Positions 10,934 to 19,655 of a DNA stretch of 64,000 nucleotides are shown here, piece by piece. The notes below the pieces were generated by a model. The model was not told the DNA's origin. It did no database searches and saw nothing but the letters and a program-made list of their open reading frames with translations. The translations under genes and the position numbers were made by a program. The first letter of the stretch is position 1; each line of letters begins with the position of its first letter. This DNA comes from Axinella damicornis (taxonomy: Eukaryota > Porifera > Demospongiae > Axinellida > Axinellidae), in the NCBI GenBank assembly GCA_963931865.1, contig OZ007509.1, forward strand, positions 7,022,882 through 7,086,881, in the 5' to 3' direction.

Positions 10934-11760
10934 AGTAAACAACGTGAGATAAGCCAGTTAGATCACACTTAGTCGGGATGTATCCAATTGACAGTCATGA
11001 GCACGAGAAAACAAAATGCCCGAGTTTCGCGCCCAAGGGCAAGTGACTGTAAAATGAATGATTTGCACCTTCTGTTTTGGGATAAATCTATTGTCGATCA
11101 TCTGTTGTTGAGGTTGTGTATGCGTCACAATTGGATGCATGACTTGTGTCCCTTACATAACAAAAACATACTTCTCTCTCTCCCCCCCCCCCCCCCCCCC
11201 CCCCCTGCTACCACACACATACAGCTGTATCAGATGAGCAGCTCACTTCTGCCGTTTCAGTGAACATTTGTTAGTTTACTGATAGCCTGCACAGGAAGGA
11301 GACAAAGATCAGTATTTCAGTATTCATTGACGCACATCATCAACACGTACCAACACAGATCATCGCCAGTGCATGCACATCTACGGTAACTATCATTTGC
11401 AGTGAAGTTGCTGGCTTAACCCCTAACAGCAAACACAGGCCGCCTATAGACAGCTTGCACCGAGCGATTTGAAAGATCACACGTGACAGCTGCAATCTGA
11501 TTGGCTCTACTGGATTTCAAGTAGAGCTCAAGCAAAGTGTTCTTCACCCTCCTTTTCCCCGTGCGGTCATGTGAGTCGATCCATGCTGGGGAAAATTCAA
11601 GGGGCTATCCCGCTAGACTAGTCCCATTCCTAATGGTACAGAGAATTATGCAGTGCACCACTGTAGATCATGTACTGGTGGACGGATTTCTACTTTCCTA
11701 GGTGTTTATAAATATTCACGTGGGAGCTGATTGAGAAGTTCCCTTCAATTGGTGACTCAC
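10934..11760. other. Unassigned sequence with a poly-C tract
   Basis: Holds a run of 24 C at 11182-11205. No exon with convincing splice borders was found. Confidence 0.35.
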
Positions 11761-11856
11761 ATTGATCCATCTGATGAGCTTGTTGCCTAGTAGTAACGCC
11801 TGTGACTTTGCGATCAGTGGGTCAAACACCGCATACAAGTCAAATCGTGCTGTTCT
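11761..11856 (-). CDS. Probable internal exon, protein unknown
   Basis: A 96-nt, 32-codon stretch with phase 0 at both ends: acceptor CCTATCCACAACAG and donor GTGAGTC. It encodes ...FDLYAVFDPLIAKSQALLLG... ending KLIRWIN, protein-like and with no low-complexity bias. A second open stretch upstream near 12030-12135 (minus strand, Cys-rich, CDPDPDCDLC) could belong to the same gene. No family recognised; no other exons placed. Confidence 0.45.
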
Positions 11857-11897
11857 CTGTTGTGGATAGGAGACACATAATGGCATACTTCTTCCAT

Positions 11898-11953
11898 GTG
11901 TGTGTGTGTGTGTGTGGGTAGGGGGGGGGGGTGTGTGTGTGTGTGTGTGTGTG
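11898..11953. repeat. GT microsatellite with internal G run
   Basis: A (GT)n tract is split by a run of G around 11922-11930 and continues as (GT)n. It lies in the presumed intron beside the exon at 11761. Confidence 0.85.
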
Positions 11954-12199
11954 CAATCAAGCAGTATGAATTCAATTCCTGGAGTTTCCACTAATCCAAT
12001 ATAACTAGCACAGTAAACCAAATCCAATCTATTGATACCAGGAAATGTACTTATCAAAGCACCACAAACACAATTTACAAAGATCACAGTCTGGGTCAGG
12101 GTCACACACTTCCTCCGCAAGAACAATGAGCACAAAACTGCTTAAGCTACTACTCGTTAAGGAGACTACAAATAGCTAGGACTCCGAGGCTCTACATTC

Positions 12200-12525
12200 A
12201 ACAGGTTTTTTCTCAAAGCCACAACAGTCACAAAAGATTTATCCAAATGCAGGGCAGTGGGATGGCAGTATGTGCCCAGCTTCCTGGCCACAACAGTCAC
12301 AAAGGCAGCAGTGGCAAGGCAGCTGATGCCTAGCTTTGGGAATAGCCACAACCCTCTTGATGTGAATGCCGAGTTTCCTAGAATAGCCACAACAGTCACA
12401 AATGCAGTGCACAGATAGTTGATGCCCAGCTTCGATGAACAGCCACAACAGTCACAAATGCAGTACACGGGTAGTTGATGCCCAGCTTCCATGAACAGCC
12501 ACAACAGTCACAAATCATTCTCTCT
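12200..12525. repeat. Minisatellite, units of about 55-70 bp
   Basis: Repeats of AGCCACAACAGTCACAAA followed by a variable GATGCCCAGCTT segment, about five copies with decay. Minus-strand open frames here (Trp/Leu/Cys-rich) come from the repeat. Confidence 0.75.
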
Positions 12526-13187
12526 CCAAATGCAGCACATGGCAGTATGATGCCCTTTACTGGAATAGCTAAACCAAATTTCTCTTATTCTGGAACATCT
12601 GCAGATGTTCCAAAACAAGAGAGCTTTGCTAGACGCTCTTCCCTGTCCCCCACCCCAACTTATGGAGTGACAGAAATATTTGTCGACAGACAGTGCTACC
12701 TCCAATCTAATGGGTGTTTTCCTGGAATTTCTATGAGTCTAATCCTACAGTAGTGGATTTTGGAAGAAAAAATTCTACCATCGTAACTGAACACAGTAGC
12801 ACACATTGCGACTTTGAATTTTTCATCCAATTAGGAACTTCCGGGAGACCTCACTTGGAGTTTCACTCCTGCTATCCCTCAGCTGTTTTGCTTCGAACCT
12901 GGATATGTTTTACAGGTAGGACCTACTTCTTCTGTGAAACTTGTTTCAGTTTTCTAGCTTCTCTGCAGCTGAACATAAATAAGCCATTGCGCCAAGAATC
13001 CGTGACGTCAGGTGTGTCATGTATCACGATTCCCCAGGCCTTCCCCCTCCATTTTTGCATACTGCAAGCAATCAAAACCTGGAGGTGTAGAAGGCCTGGG
13101 AACGAGGCTACTGAACTGAGTCTGACAACTAAATGTCAACTAGTCCAGAGGTCCAGACTTGCTCCATAGCATGCAGAGATGCTAATA
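12526..13187. other. Unassigned sequence with a family C hairpin
   Basis: A family C fold-back lies at about 13033-13113 (CCCAGGCCTT ... AAGGCCTGGGAACGAGGCTA, core GCATACTGCAAGCAATC). The rest shows no supported exon. Confidence 0.45.
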
Positions 13188-13657
13188 CAGTGAAACCTGC
13201 CTTAGCGGTCACCTGAAAAAAGGTGGTCAAATCCACATTGCGGTGAGCTTGGGAAAGTCCCGAAATTTGAGCCCACAGTCTCTCTACAGTGGTCACCTGC
13301 ACAATGCATTATGCAGTCACGTTGCTCCACCCCAAGCATGCTATAGCATACTATAATACACATTGAGAGTGTGCGTGTGTTGATTACGTGAACATGTGCA
13401 TTTAACATTATAGAAAGTGCCAAACTGAGGATACAAAAATGAAACAGTCAAGTATTTTACAATACTTAAAGTCATTAGTGGTCTTTTTCATGGAAGTTAC
13501 TTGAATCGAAGTTGTCACAAGGATGTTTGTAATGAGGTCAATAACACTAAAACTTCACGACTGCTTTAGAGTGGTCATCCACATTGCAGCCACCTCTCTA
13601 ATGAGGCCAAATATAGCTACTTGGCCCCTAGGTGACTGCATTAGACAGGTTCCACTG
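13188..13657. mobile_element. Tc1/mariner-like MITE
   Basis: Inverted ends CAGTGAAACCTG and CAGGTTCCACTG are flanked on both sides by TA, the target duplication of Tc1/mariner elements. Length 470 bp, no transposase. Internal sub-repeats (GGTCACCT, CCACATTGC) appear in both halves. Confidence 0.8.
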
Positions 13658-13731
13658 TAATATGTTTGAACAAAATCATTTTTCTGTTATTAGTGATGGC
13701 AACGAAGCGATCATTATGTGCCAATTAGACA

Positions 13732-13885
13732 ACTAGGGAAATTCCCTATAGCCAATTACACTACTCCCAATTGGAGCCCTTAAGCTTTTTCCCAACAACA
13801 ATGCAACTGTTTTGACTGCTGTGTTGCTACTACAGTTGCAACACGTTGAGCAGTGTACTGCAGTACATGCAGGCTCCATTACAGC
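13732..13885. repeat. Segment duplicated near 15.6 kb, copy 1
   Basis: The order CAACTAGGGAAA, TTTGACTGCTGTGTTGCTA, CAGTTGCAAC and ATGCAGGCTCCAT recurs at 15558-15737 with insertions and substitutions. It marks an older tandem duplication of the 13.7-15.7 kb region that includes the ankyrin exons. Confidence 0.65.
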
Positions 13886-14704
13886 ATGAGCTACCAACCC
13901 TGCACAGACAGTTGAAGCTTTGGAGCCTACTTGATATGGTGCAACCAGCAAGCAGTCATGACAACTACTGCAGTACCTATGTAGGTTCCACAAAAATCAC
14001 AATCTTTAGCTTGCGTAATACAATCGCAGAATCTCAAATATGTGTCACACTAATGAGGCACACAGTCTGAAGATTGCACAGGTAACACTGCAGACTATTA
14101 ATACCATCCACGCACAGCTTGTGAAGGCTACTGACAGAACACAAATCGCATCGCTGTCTCTTCCTACACATTTCAGAGCTGAGCCTCATGTCCTAGCTGG
14201 TCACTCCTCACACCAGACACAATTTCTCGCTGCAGTGTCTCTCAACCTTTGAAACACTCCTTGCAGTTGAGGTCGAATAGTCATCGTGAATCAACCACAG
14301 CCTAAACACTCAGTCCCTTTAATCAATGTAACAGAACTATAGCTGGACTGACAGCCATTCAGCAGACACCAAAATCTCATGAATGCACATGTGCATACAC
14401 AGTCCAGTGATGATGCAGTGGTCTCGCAGATTGGGTATGCAATTTCAAGATCAGTGTGTAATCTGCGATTCTGAGAAAACATTACAGTAACACAATCTCA
14501 GTGATGATGTCATCACAATCCCCCATCAATGGGGGCCAGGACCTGCATGAAAACCTGGAGACGCAGCATTCCTGGGTTATCAAATCAAAATGACCTGAAC
14601 TGATGAACTGAATTGCAAATTCCCATTTGTGTCGAATACACCTCTACATGTACACTCTTTAGCACTCATTACTGTAACACAATCAGCACCAGGGACGGAC
14701 ATAC

Positions 14705-14833
14705 CTGCAAGCACAGTGGAGTAGAGTCTACCCAAATGTATCAGCACACTCAGTTTGACCTTGTATTCATCAATTAGAACTTTCACCACTGCCAGATGCC
14801 CCCCCCCCCCCCCCCCCCCCCCCACCCCACTCC
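14705..14833 (-). pseudogene. Ankyrin-repeat exon, decayed copy
   Basis: Aligned to the intact exon at 15113-15214. Splice borders are kept (acceptor CTCGTGCAG, donor GTATGT), and LAVVKVLIDEYKV is readable. In the ancestral frame there is then a small deletion and an in-frame TAG, and the exon's 5' part has been swollen by a homopolymer (25 C on the + strand at 14799-14823), making it 129 nt instead of 102. It could not encode a proper repeat. Confidence 0.65.
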
Positions 14834-15112
14834 CTGCACGAGAACAAGAACACATCAGAGGTGGTCATCACTACATGCCAAGAATCCACAGTGCATAAAC
14901 AATCTAGTGATTATGCACGCTCTTGCAAACAATTTGTTGTCAATTTCGAGATCAGTGTGCCATCTGGGATTCTGACAAAACATTACACAATCTCAGTCAT
15001 CACCATCCTCGTTAATGGGGCCCAGGACCTGCATGAAAACGTTTTGCATATACCTGCTCTGTACGCTTGCTGTGGTCCTCACACTGATTATCTCAAAAGA
15101 ATCAGTACATAC

Positions 15113-15214
15113 CTGCAAGCATAGTGAAGTGGAGACTGCCCATTCTTATCAGTGCACTCAGGGTTGACCTTGTATTCTTCAATTAGAACTCTCACCACTG
15201 CCAGGTCACCCTCC
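15113..15214 (-). CDS. Ankyrin-repeat exon (one repeat per exon)
   Basis: The 102-nt exon encodes one 34-residue ankyrin repeat: GDLAVVRVLIEEYKV, then NPECTDKNGQSPLHYAC, matching the ankyrin helix-turn pattern ending in TPLHxA. Borders are ATGTAG acceptor and GTATGT donor. It enters and leaves in the same phase, so it could be duplicated or skipped as a cassette. It must be part of a larger minus-strand gene, but only this exon and its decayed twin at 14705 were found. Its partners, and whether the gene is complete, are not known. Confidence 0.65.
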
Positions 15215-15557
15215 CTACATGAGAACAAGACCACATCAGAGGTGGTCACAACTGCAACAACGATAGGTAACAAAATGATGCCACATGCCTAGAAGGAAGG
15301 AAGCGCTTAACAGTGGGTGCATGCGCTTTAGTCAAACCAACAACTCTAGCAGTTTACAATACACTGGTTAATTGCCATGGCAACACACTTCTAGGTAATG
15401 CTTTGACATCAGCTTATATTGCATCCTGTGTATCATGTACGCACAAAAGCAACAGTGAATTCATACACAATCACCTAAATGTGGATCACTAGTAAAAAAT
15501 TTCATCCAAAAAATTAAAAGGGGTTTACTGATGGCCTGTCCTACTACTCATTTAGTC

Positions 15558-15737
15558 GATTAGTCATCCAACTAGGGAAAATCCCTAGTCATTCAAAAAC
15601 TTACACATACTATACACTCTAATTGTAAACACTTTCACTGCAATAACAACATAAGAACACAGTCGTTTGACTGCTGTGTTGCTATTACAGCTGCAACGTG
15701 TTGAGCATGTACGTCGCAGTCATGCAGGCTCCATCCT
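15558..15737. repeat. Segment duplicated near 13.7 kb, copy 2
   Basis: Counterpart of 13732-13885. Confidence 0.6.
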
Positions 15738-15861
15738 TCACTCGACTTCCTGAGACACATCCAATGGCTAGATATCATAGCGTTCGCAAGGCAGACGATC
15801 GATACCGTTCATTGTTCACAATGCCGGAGACAGATCAATGCGAAACAGGTATTTTAACAGT
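15736..15861 (+). CDS. Possible first or internal exon, unknown
   Basis: Open on the plus strand from ATGCAGGCTCC to a GTATTT donor after ...CGAAACAG. It encodes MQAPSFTRLPETHPM and RYRSLFTMPETDQCE. The latter faintly resembles the start of GRAM domains (FRxLFxLPExE), but the match is too short to name. The donor is acceptable, not strong. Confidence 0.25.
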
Positions 15862-15911
15862 TGGGCACAGCCCCCATGTGTCTACCATCTGTCTACCTGC
15901 ACGTGACCAGA

Positions 15912-15998
15912 TCTCCCAGGCCTTCCCTTGCCGTATTTCATATTGGAAGCGATGAAATAGTGGCGGTGGGAACACCCTTGGAACAAGGCTACACAAAT
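15912..15998. repeat. Family C fold-back element
   Basis: CCCAGGCCTTCCCTTGCCG with the partner GGCGGTGGGAACACCCTTGG, diverged. Confidence 0.5.
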
Positions 15999-16299
15999 AT
16001 AATCAAATGTGTTCATTGCTATGATTAGATACCATACTCGGATTAGCCAGCACTGCTCAAAAATTGTAGCTGCAGCTTCCAGATCCAGAGGTGCTGAATG
16101 AAATTAGCTATTAGTAGGTATTCAAATCAAAACGTAATAATATGCAATGTATGCAAGAGCAGATTGTATGCACGCAAGTCTCCCACTATGATGTATACAT
16201 TTTTTGCCAAAACGATGTGAATGCAGCCTTTGAATTTTATCAATGCCCTCAAAATTTAATAGTAGCATCACAAAATCATGTGATGACATATATCAGTAT

Positions 16300-16695
16300 A
16301 GATTTTAACGTGTGTGTGAGTGACGGAAGTGGGATGTTCGTGGAGCGGGACTAGACTACTGACGCTTGACCTTCGTACTTCAATAAGCGGATGCAATCAG
16401 GGAGCAGCAGTCGAAGCGGACGCAATCAGGGAGCAGCAGTCAAAGCGGACGCAATCAGGGAGCTGTTGAAATCGGGGTAGAGCAGCCGAAGCGGACGCAA
16501 GCAAGCAGCGAGCAGCAGCTGAAGCGGAATGAAGGGGGAACAGCAGTCACGAAGCGGATTGATGCAATCGGGGAGCATCAGCTTGAAGCGGACACAATCG
16601 GGGAGCAGCAGCTCTGCACAGAGAGCTGTCCGGCACCGGATTACTCACGTAGGCGAGCGAGGGGGAAGTAGCTGAGCGAGCGAAGCTACTTGTAA
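16300..16695 (+). mobile_element. Family B element, copy 5
   Basis: GATTTTAACGTGTGTG, GGAAGTGGGATGTTCG, minisatellite of CAATCAGGGAGCAGCAG units, CCGGCACCGGATTACTC and a shortened terminal hairpin ending near GAGCGAAGCTACTTGTA. Confidence 0.7.
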
Positions 16696-16864
16696 TATGT
16701 AACTGTGGTGTAATATGTAACAGTGGTGATCACGGAAATAAGAAATCTCTTACACAATGTCATGTAGTTAAATCTGCCCCACTCTTGGTGGCTCACGAAG
16801 ACAGCTGCCATGTACGTACGAATGGTGCACTGCCAACTCAATATCGTTCGGATGATCCACTAAC

Positions 16865-16996
16865 TGATTTCATTGTACTGGTAGTCAAGTGCTTCCGTAA
16901 ATTCCAGTCCCGTGGGGACCTCCCTATCGCAGTAGATCCTGGCCTTCATGTACGTTGTGAAATGCTTGGCACCCGTCACTGGGTCAGCCGCTGAGC
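16865..16996 (-). CDS. Semaphorin-like exon (Sema domain candidate)
   Basis: The 132-nt open stretch has an acceptor (AATAACCCAG) and donor (GTTAGT). It encodes ADPVTGAKHFTTYMKARIYC and then REVPTGLEFTEALDYQYNEI. The segment FTTYMKARIYC closely resembles the conserved WTTFLKARLNC block of semaphorin beta-propellers, and the following residues would lead to the usual YFNxIQ-like strand. The frame joins correctly with the 32-nt exon at 17630-17661. Other Sema blades were not found, so the gene may be partial or its exons may be very short. Confidence 0.4.
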
Positions 16997-17117
16997 CTGG
17001 GTTATTTTGGCAACAAACATGAAAAGTTAGTTCACAACTATTCCATGCTCTGTGGTTGCAATGCCTAGTCTTGGTACCAGATCATACACAGTGGATTGCA
17101 ATTACATACATTCAGAC

Positions 17118-17490
17118 GTACAAGTAGCTTCACTCGCTTCGCTTGCTCATCTACTTCGTGAGCAATCCAGCGCCGGGAAGCCCTCTGCTGTTGTACATGT
17201 ACCTGCCTGCCCCAACTGCTGCTCCCTGAATTATGTGTCCGGTTCAACTACTGCATGCGTCCACTTCGGCTGCTCCTCCTCGATTGTATCCACTTCAGCA
17301 GCTCCTTGCACTCCCTGATGGCGTCCGCTTTGGTTGCCACTCCCCGCTTGTAGCCCCAGCTGCTCTGGAAGGTTCAAGCCCATGCCCAATGTTCTCAAAC
17401 ATTCTTCGCAGAAGTACCAAGGTTATGCATCACTACTCCAGTCCCGCCCCACAAACATTCCACTTCCGTCACACGCATACACACACAGAC
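17118..17490 (-). mobile_element. Family B element, copy 6
   Basis: Hairpin end (CTTCACTCGCTTCGCTTGCTC, shortened), CCAGCGCCGG, minisatellite remnants (GCTGCTCC.. units) and the far end with GGAAGTGG in reverse complement and an ACACACAG tract. More decayed than copies 1-3. Confidence 0.65.
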
Positions 17491-17629
17491 AGTAATGTAG
17501 TCATCACAAGTTTGTTGCTTGTAATCTTGCTAGACACAAACTCAATATACAATGTTCATCTACTGGGACAGAAACTGCACTACGTAGTATATATACATAC
17601 ATGCCTATACAATTAGCATGCTACCATAC

Positions 17630-17661
17630 CTGCAAATCCGAACCACTCGCCTGTAGATAAT
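17630..17661 (-). CDS. Possible microexon upstream of the semaphorin-like exon
   Basis: 32 nt between a GATTGCTGCAG acceptor and a GTATGG donor. In the frame that joins to 16996 it encodes LSTGEWFGFA. Assigned only through position and phase. Confidence 0.3.
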
Positions 17662-18119
17662 CTGCAGCAATCATACAAGAAGAAACACAGATGGTCAGTG
17701 AAGTTCACCTACCATAATGCTTCACTCAGTTTGCATGTGCTTTTGGCTACTGTACTTCTACGTAAGAAGGAGAGCTCAGAGATGAGGCTGAGTTCCAGCA
17801 AACATGTATACTTCTATGTGATTGATGCATGGAGACTATTTTACTACAGGGCAGGATCCAGCCACACTTCCTGTTTTTCTACGAAGAGAGGAACTGTAGT
17901 TTGTACGTAATTAATGACCCCTGTGGAAAGATATTAACTTACATCAAAGGAACTGGCTATGATGGGGAAATCTGCTCGGTGGTACGTAATTGACAAAGTC
18001 AACTGGAACTGCATGTGGTGAGAGAGAGTGTGTGTGTGTGTGTGTGCATTGTGTGAGGAGGTGTGACACATGTTGGTAAACATTTGCATAAGGGATGCAT
18101 GATAAGGTAACATAAGGTA
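17662..18119. other. Unassigned sequence
   Basis: Includes a short (GT)n tract at 18027-18044. No supported exon. Confidence 0.3.
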
Positions 18120-18380
18120 TAATATTTATAATTGACGTTGCATTTCGGAAACCACTTGTGCTACTTCACTGTAACTCCACCGCAAACAGAGCCCCGGAAG
18201 ACCTCACGATGCACTCAAACGACAGTGTCATTTTAAAGACGTGTTCAATAAAAGGTATAGATCTGCAATGATGAATTCCTGCCCCTTCCTGGTCTGGAAA
18301 AACTTAACCCACACCCTGGACAATATAAGCAAACTAAATATATTATAGCTAGCTTAATCCTACGTCAAGCGTGAACGAAA

Positions 18381-19403
18381 ATGCCTACCACAGCATCAAA
18401 AGAGAATGCCGGACGTCTACGCAGCTCTAAGAGCAAAGGCAAAGACCCGGAACCCAGAGCGCAGTCTCGAATTGTGCGGACACCACGGATGCCACGTACC
18501 GCCCCAGGAACGCCACGGCTAGGCAATGCTAGTGAGAAGGATGAGGCAACGAATGGGAGCGACACCGAGGCCCAGAGCTCTACCGTATGCCCTGTCTGCG
18601 AGAACATTATCCTCGATGCTGGACAGACGGAAGTTGGCGAGGATGCTATTTACTGCGAAGGGCGATGCAAGAAATGGTTCCACCGTTGCTGCACCGGTCT
18701 CCCGAAACACGTGTTCATTGACCTGAAGGATAGTGAGACGCCATTTCACTGCCCTAGTTGTACTGCAAGCAATCATGGTAAAGCCATCAATGAACTACGT
18801 GAGACTGTCCACGCCCTGGCAGCGCAAGTGGAAGAACTCAGAGCAGCTCACTCTAGAGAGGCATCCTCACCTACCTGCCACTGCACCCACACTGACTCTG
18901 AACCTAGCTGGGTGGAGGTAGTCAAGAGAAAACACAGCCACAGATCTGGTGAGGGTGGTGAGAGAAGCAATAAACTCAGGGGAGGCAGTAATAGAAAGGG
19001 AGGCAGTAATAGAAATGGCAAGCAGAACAGTGAGAGCAACAAAGGGGGGCAGCAGCCTGAGTTTCAAAAGCGCAATGTCCCTACTCAAGGGAGTAATGGT
19101 GGTCGGCAGCAGGACCTGCACGGCCCTAACCAACTAAAGCCTATTCCCGGGAAACGCAAGGTCTGGGGCACCCTAAAGCTCTGCTCATCGACCGCTGTCA
19201 AGGGTGTTATCACCCATTTAACAAGTGTTGGACATGCCGATATACGGGTCAAGAGAAAGTACAAACTGGGTAATGGCAAAAAGGTTGCAAAGTGGTGGCA
19301 CGTTGTTAGTGGAGATGAGGGTACCATGACAAAACTGGAGCAGGAATGGGGCATGATCCAGATGCAGACCTCCTGGAGCATCGAGTCCTGTATGTCATGT
19401 TGA
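18381..19403 (+). CDS. LINE ORF1 protein with PHD finger
   Basis: 340 residues from an ATG in an AT-rich context. Residues ~1-60 are basic and Ser-rich; ~70-128 form a PHD finger with the Cys4-His-Cys3 pattern (CPVC ... CEGRC ... WFHRCC ... CPSC). A charged helical stretch follows (ELRETVHALAAQVEEL, coiled coil), then a Gly/Asn/Arg-rich region typical of RNA-binding ORF1 proteins, then a conserved block KRKVWGTLKLCSS. The frame ends early at 19403; the neighbouring frame continues (TQVTPTPDVHSSDN...) to 19655, showing a frameshift near 19385. ORF1 proteins bind the element RNA; PHD fingers usually bind histone tails. Confidence 0.85.
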   Translation: MPTTASKENAGRLRSSKSKGKDPEPRAQSRIVRTPRMPRTAPGTPRLGNASEKDEATNGSDTEAQSSTVCPVCENIILDAGQTEVGEDAIYCEGRCKKWFHRCCTGLPKHVFIDLKDSETPFHCPSCTASNHGKAINELRETVHALAAQVEELRAAHSREASSPTCHCTHTDSEPSWVEVVKRKHSHRSGEGGERSNKLRGGSNRKGGSNRNGKQNSESNKGGQQPEFQKRNVPTQGSNGGRQQDLHGPNQLKPIPGKRKVWGTLKLCSSTAVKGVITHLTSVGHADIRVKRKYKLGNGKKVAKWWHVVSGDEGTMTKLEQEWGMIQMQTSWSIESCMSC

Positions 19404-19655
19404 TGACACCCAAGTTACCCCTACTCCTGATGTTCATTCCAGTGATAATTCCAGAAACAATGATGGTATCAACAGTGGCAATAATAAAGGCAGCAGTGTG
19501 GCACCAGAGCTCAGCCACCCAAACAACGACAACAATGAAAGCATAGCAATCACCAGTGTGAACAATGAAAGTCATGAGACCATCACACCCCAGCTGCTCA
19601 GCCTCCAACACCAGTCACCTCAATCATCTGATAAGGTTTTTTTAGAGAACCCGTA
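19404..19655 (+). pseudogene. ORF1 C-terminal extension in a shifted frame
   Basis: The frame from about 19396 encodes an Asn/Ser-rich tail (VHSSDNSRNND, ELSHPNNDNNES) and stops at 19653-19655, overlapping the open part of ORF2 that starts at 19635. Such overlaps of ORF1 and ORF2 are normal in LINEs. I infer that one or two bases were lost or gained near 19385. Confidence 0.6.

Larger units (their letters stand above)
14390..15245. repeat. Tandem duplication carrying the two ankyrin exons
   Basis: Unit 1 (about 14390-14860) and unit 2 (about 14885-15245) share GGGCCAGGACCTGCATGAAAA-like and GAGATCAGTGTG intron sequences as well as the exon. Confidence 0.7.

Noticed and set aside
17698..17910. 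Plus-strand frame with FFYEE-like residues resembling a semaphorin motif
   Set aside because: Wrong strand relative to the semaphorin-like exons and short; treated as coincidence.
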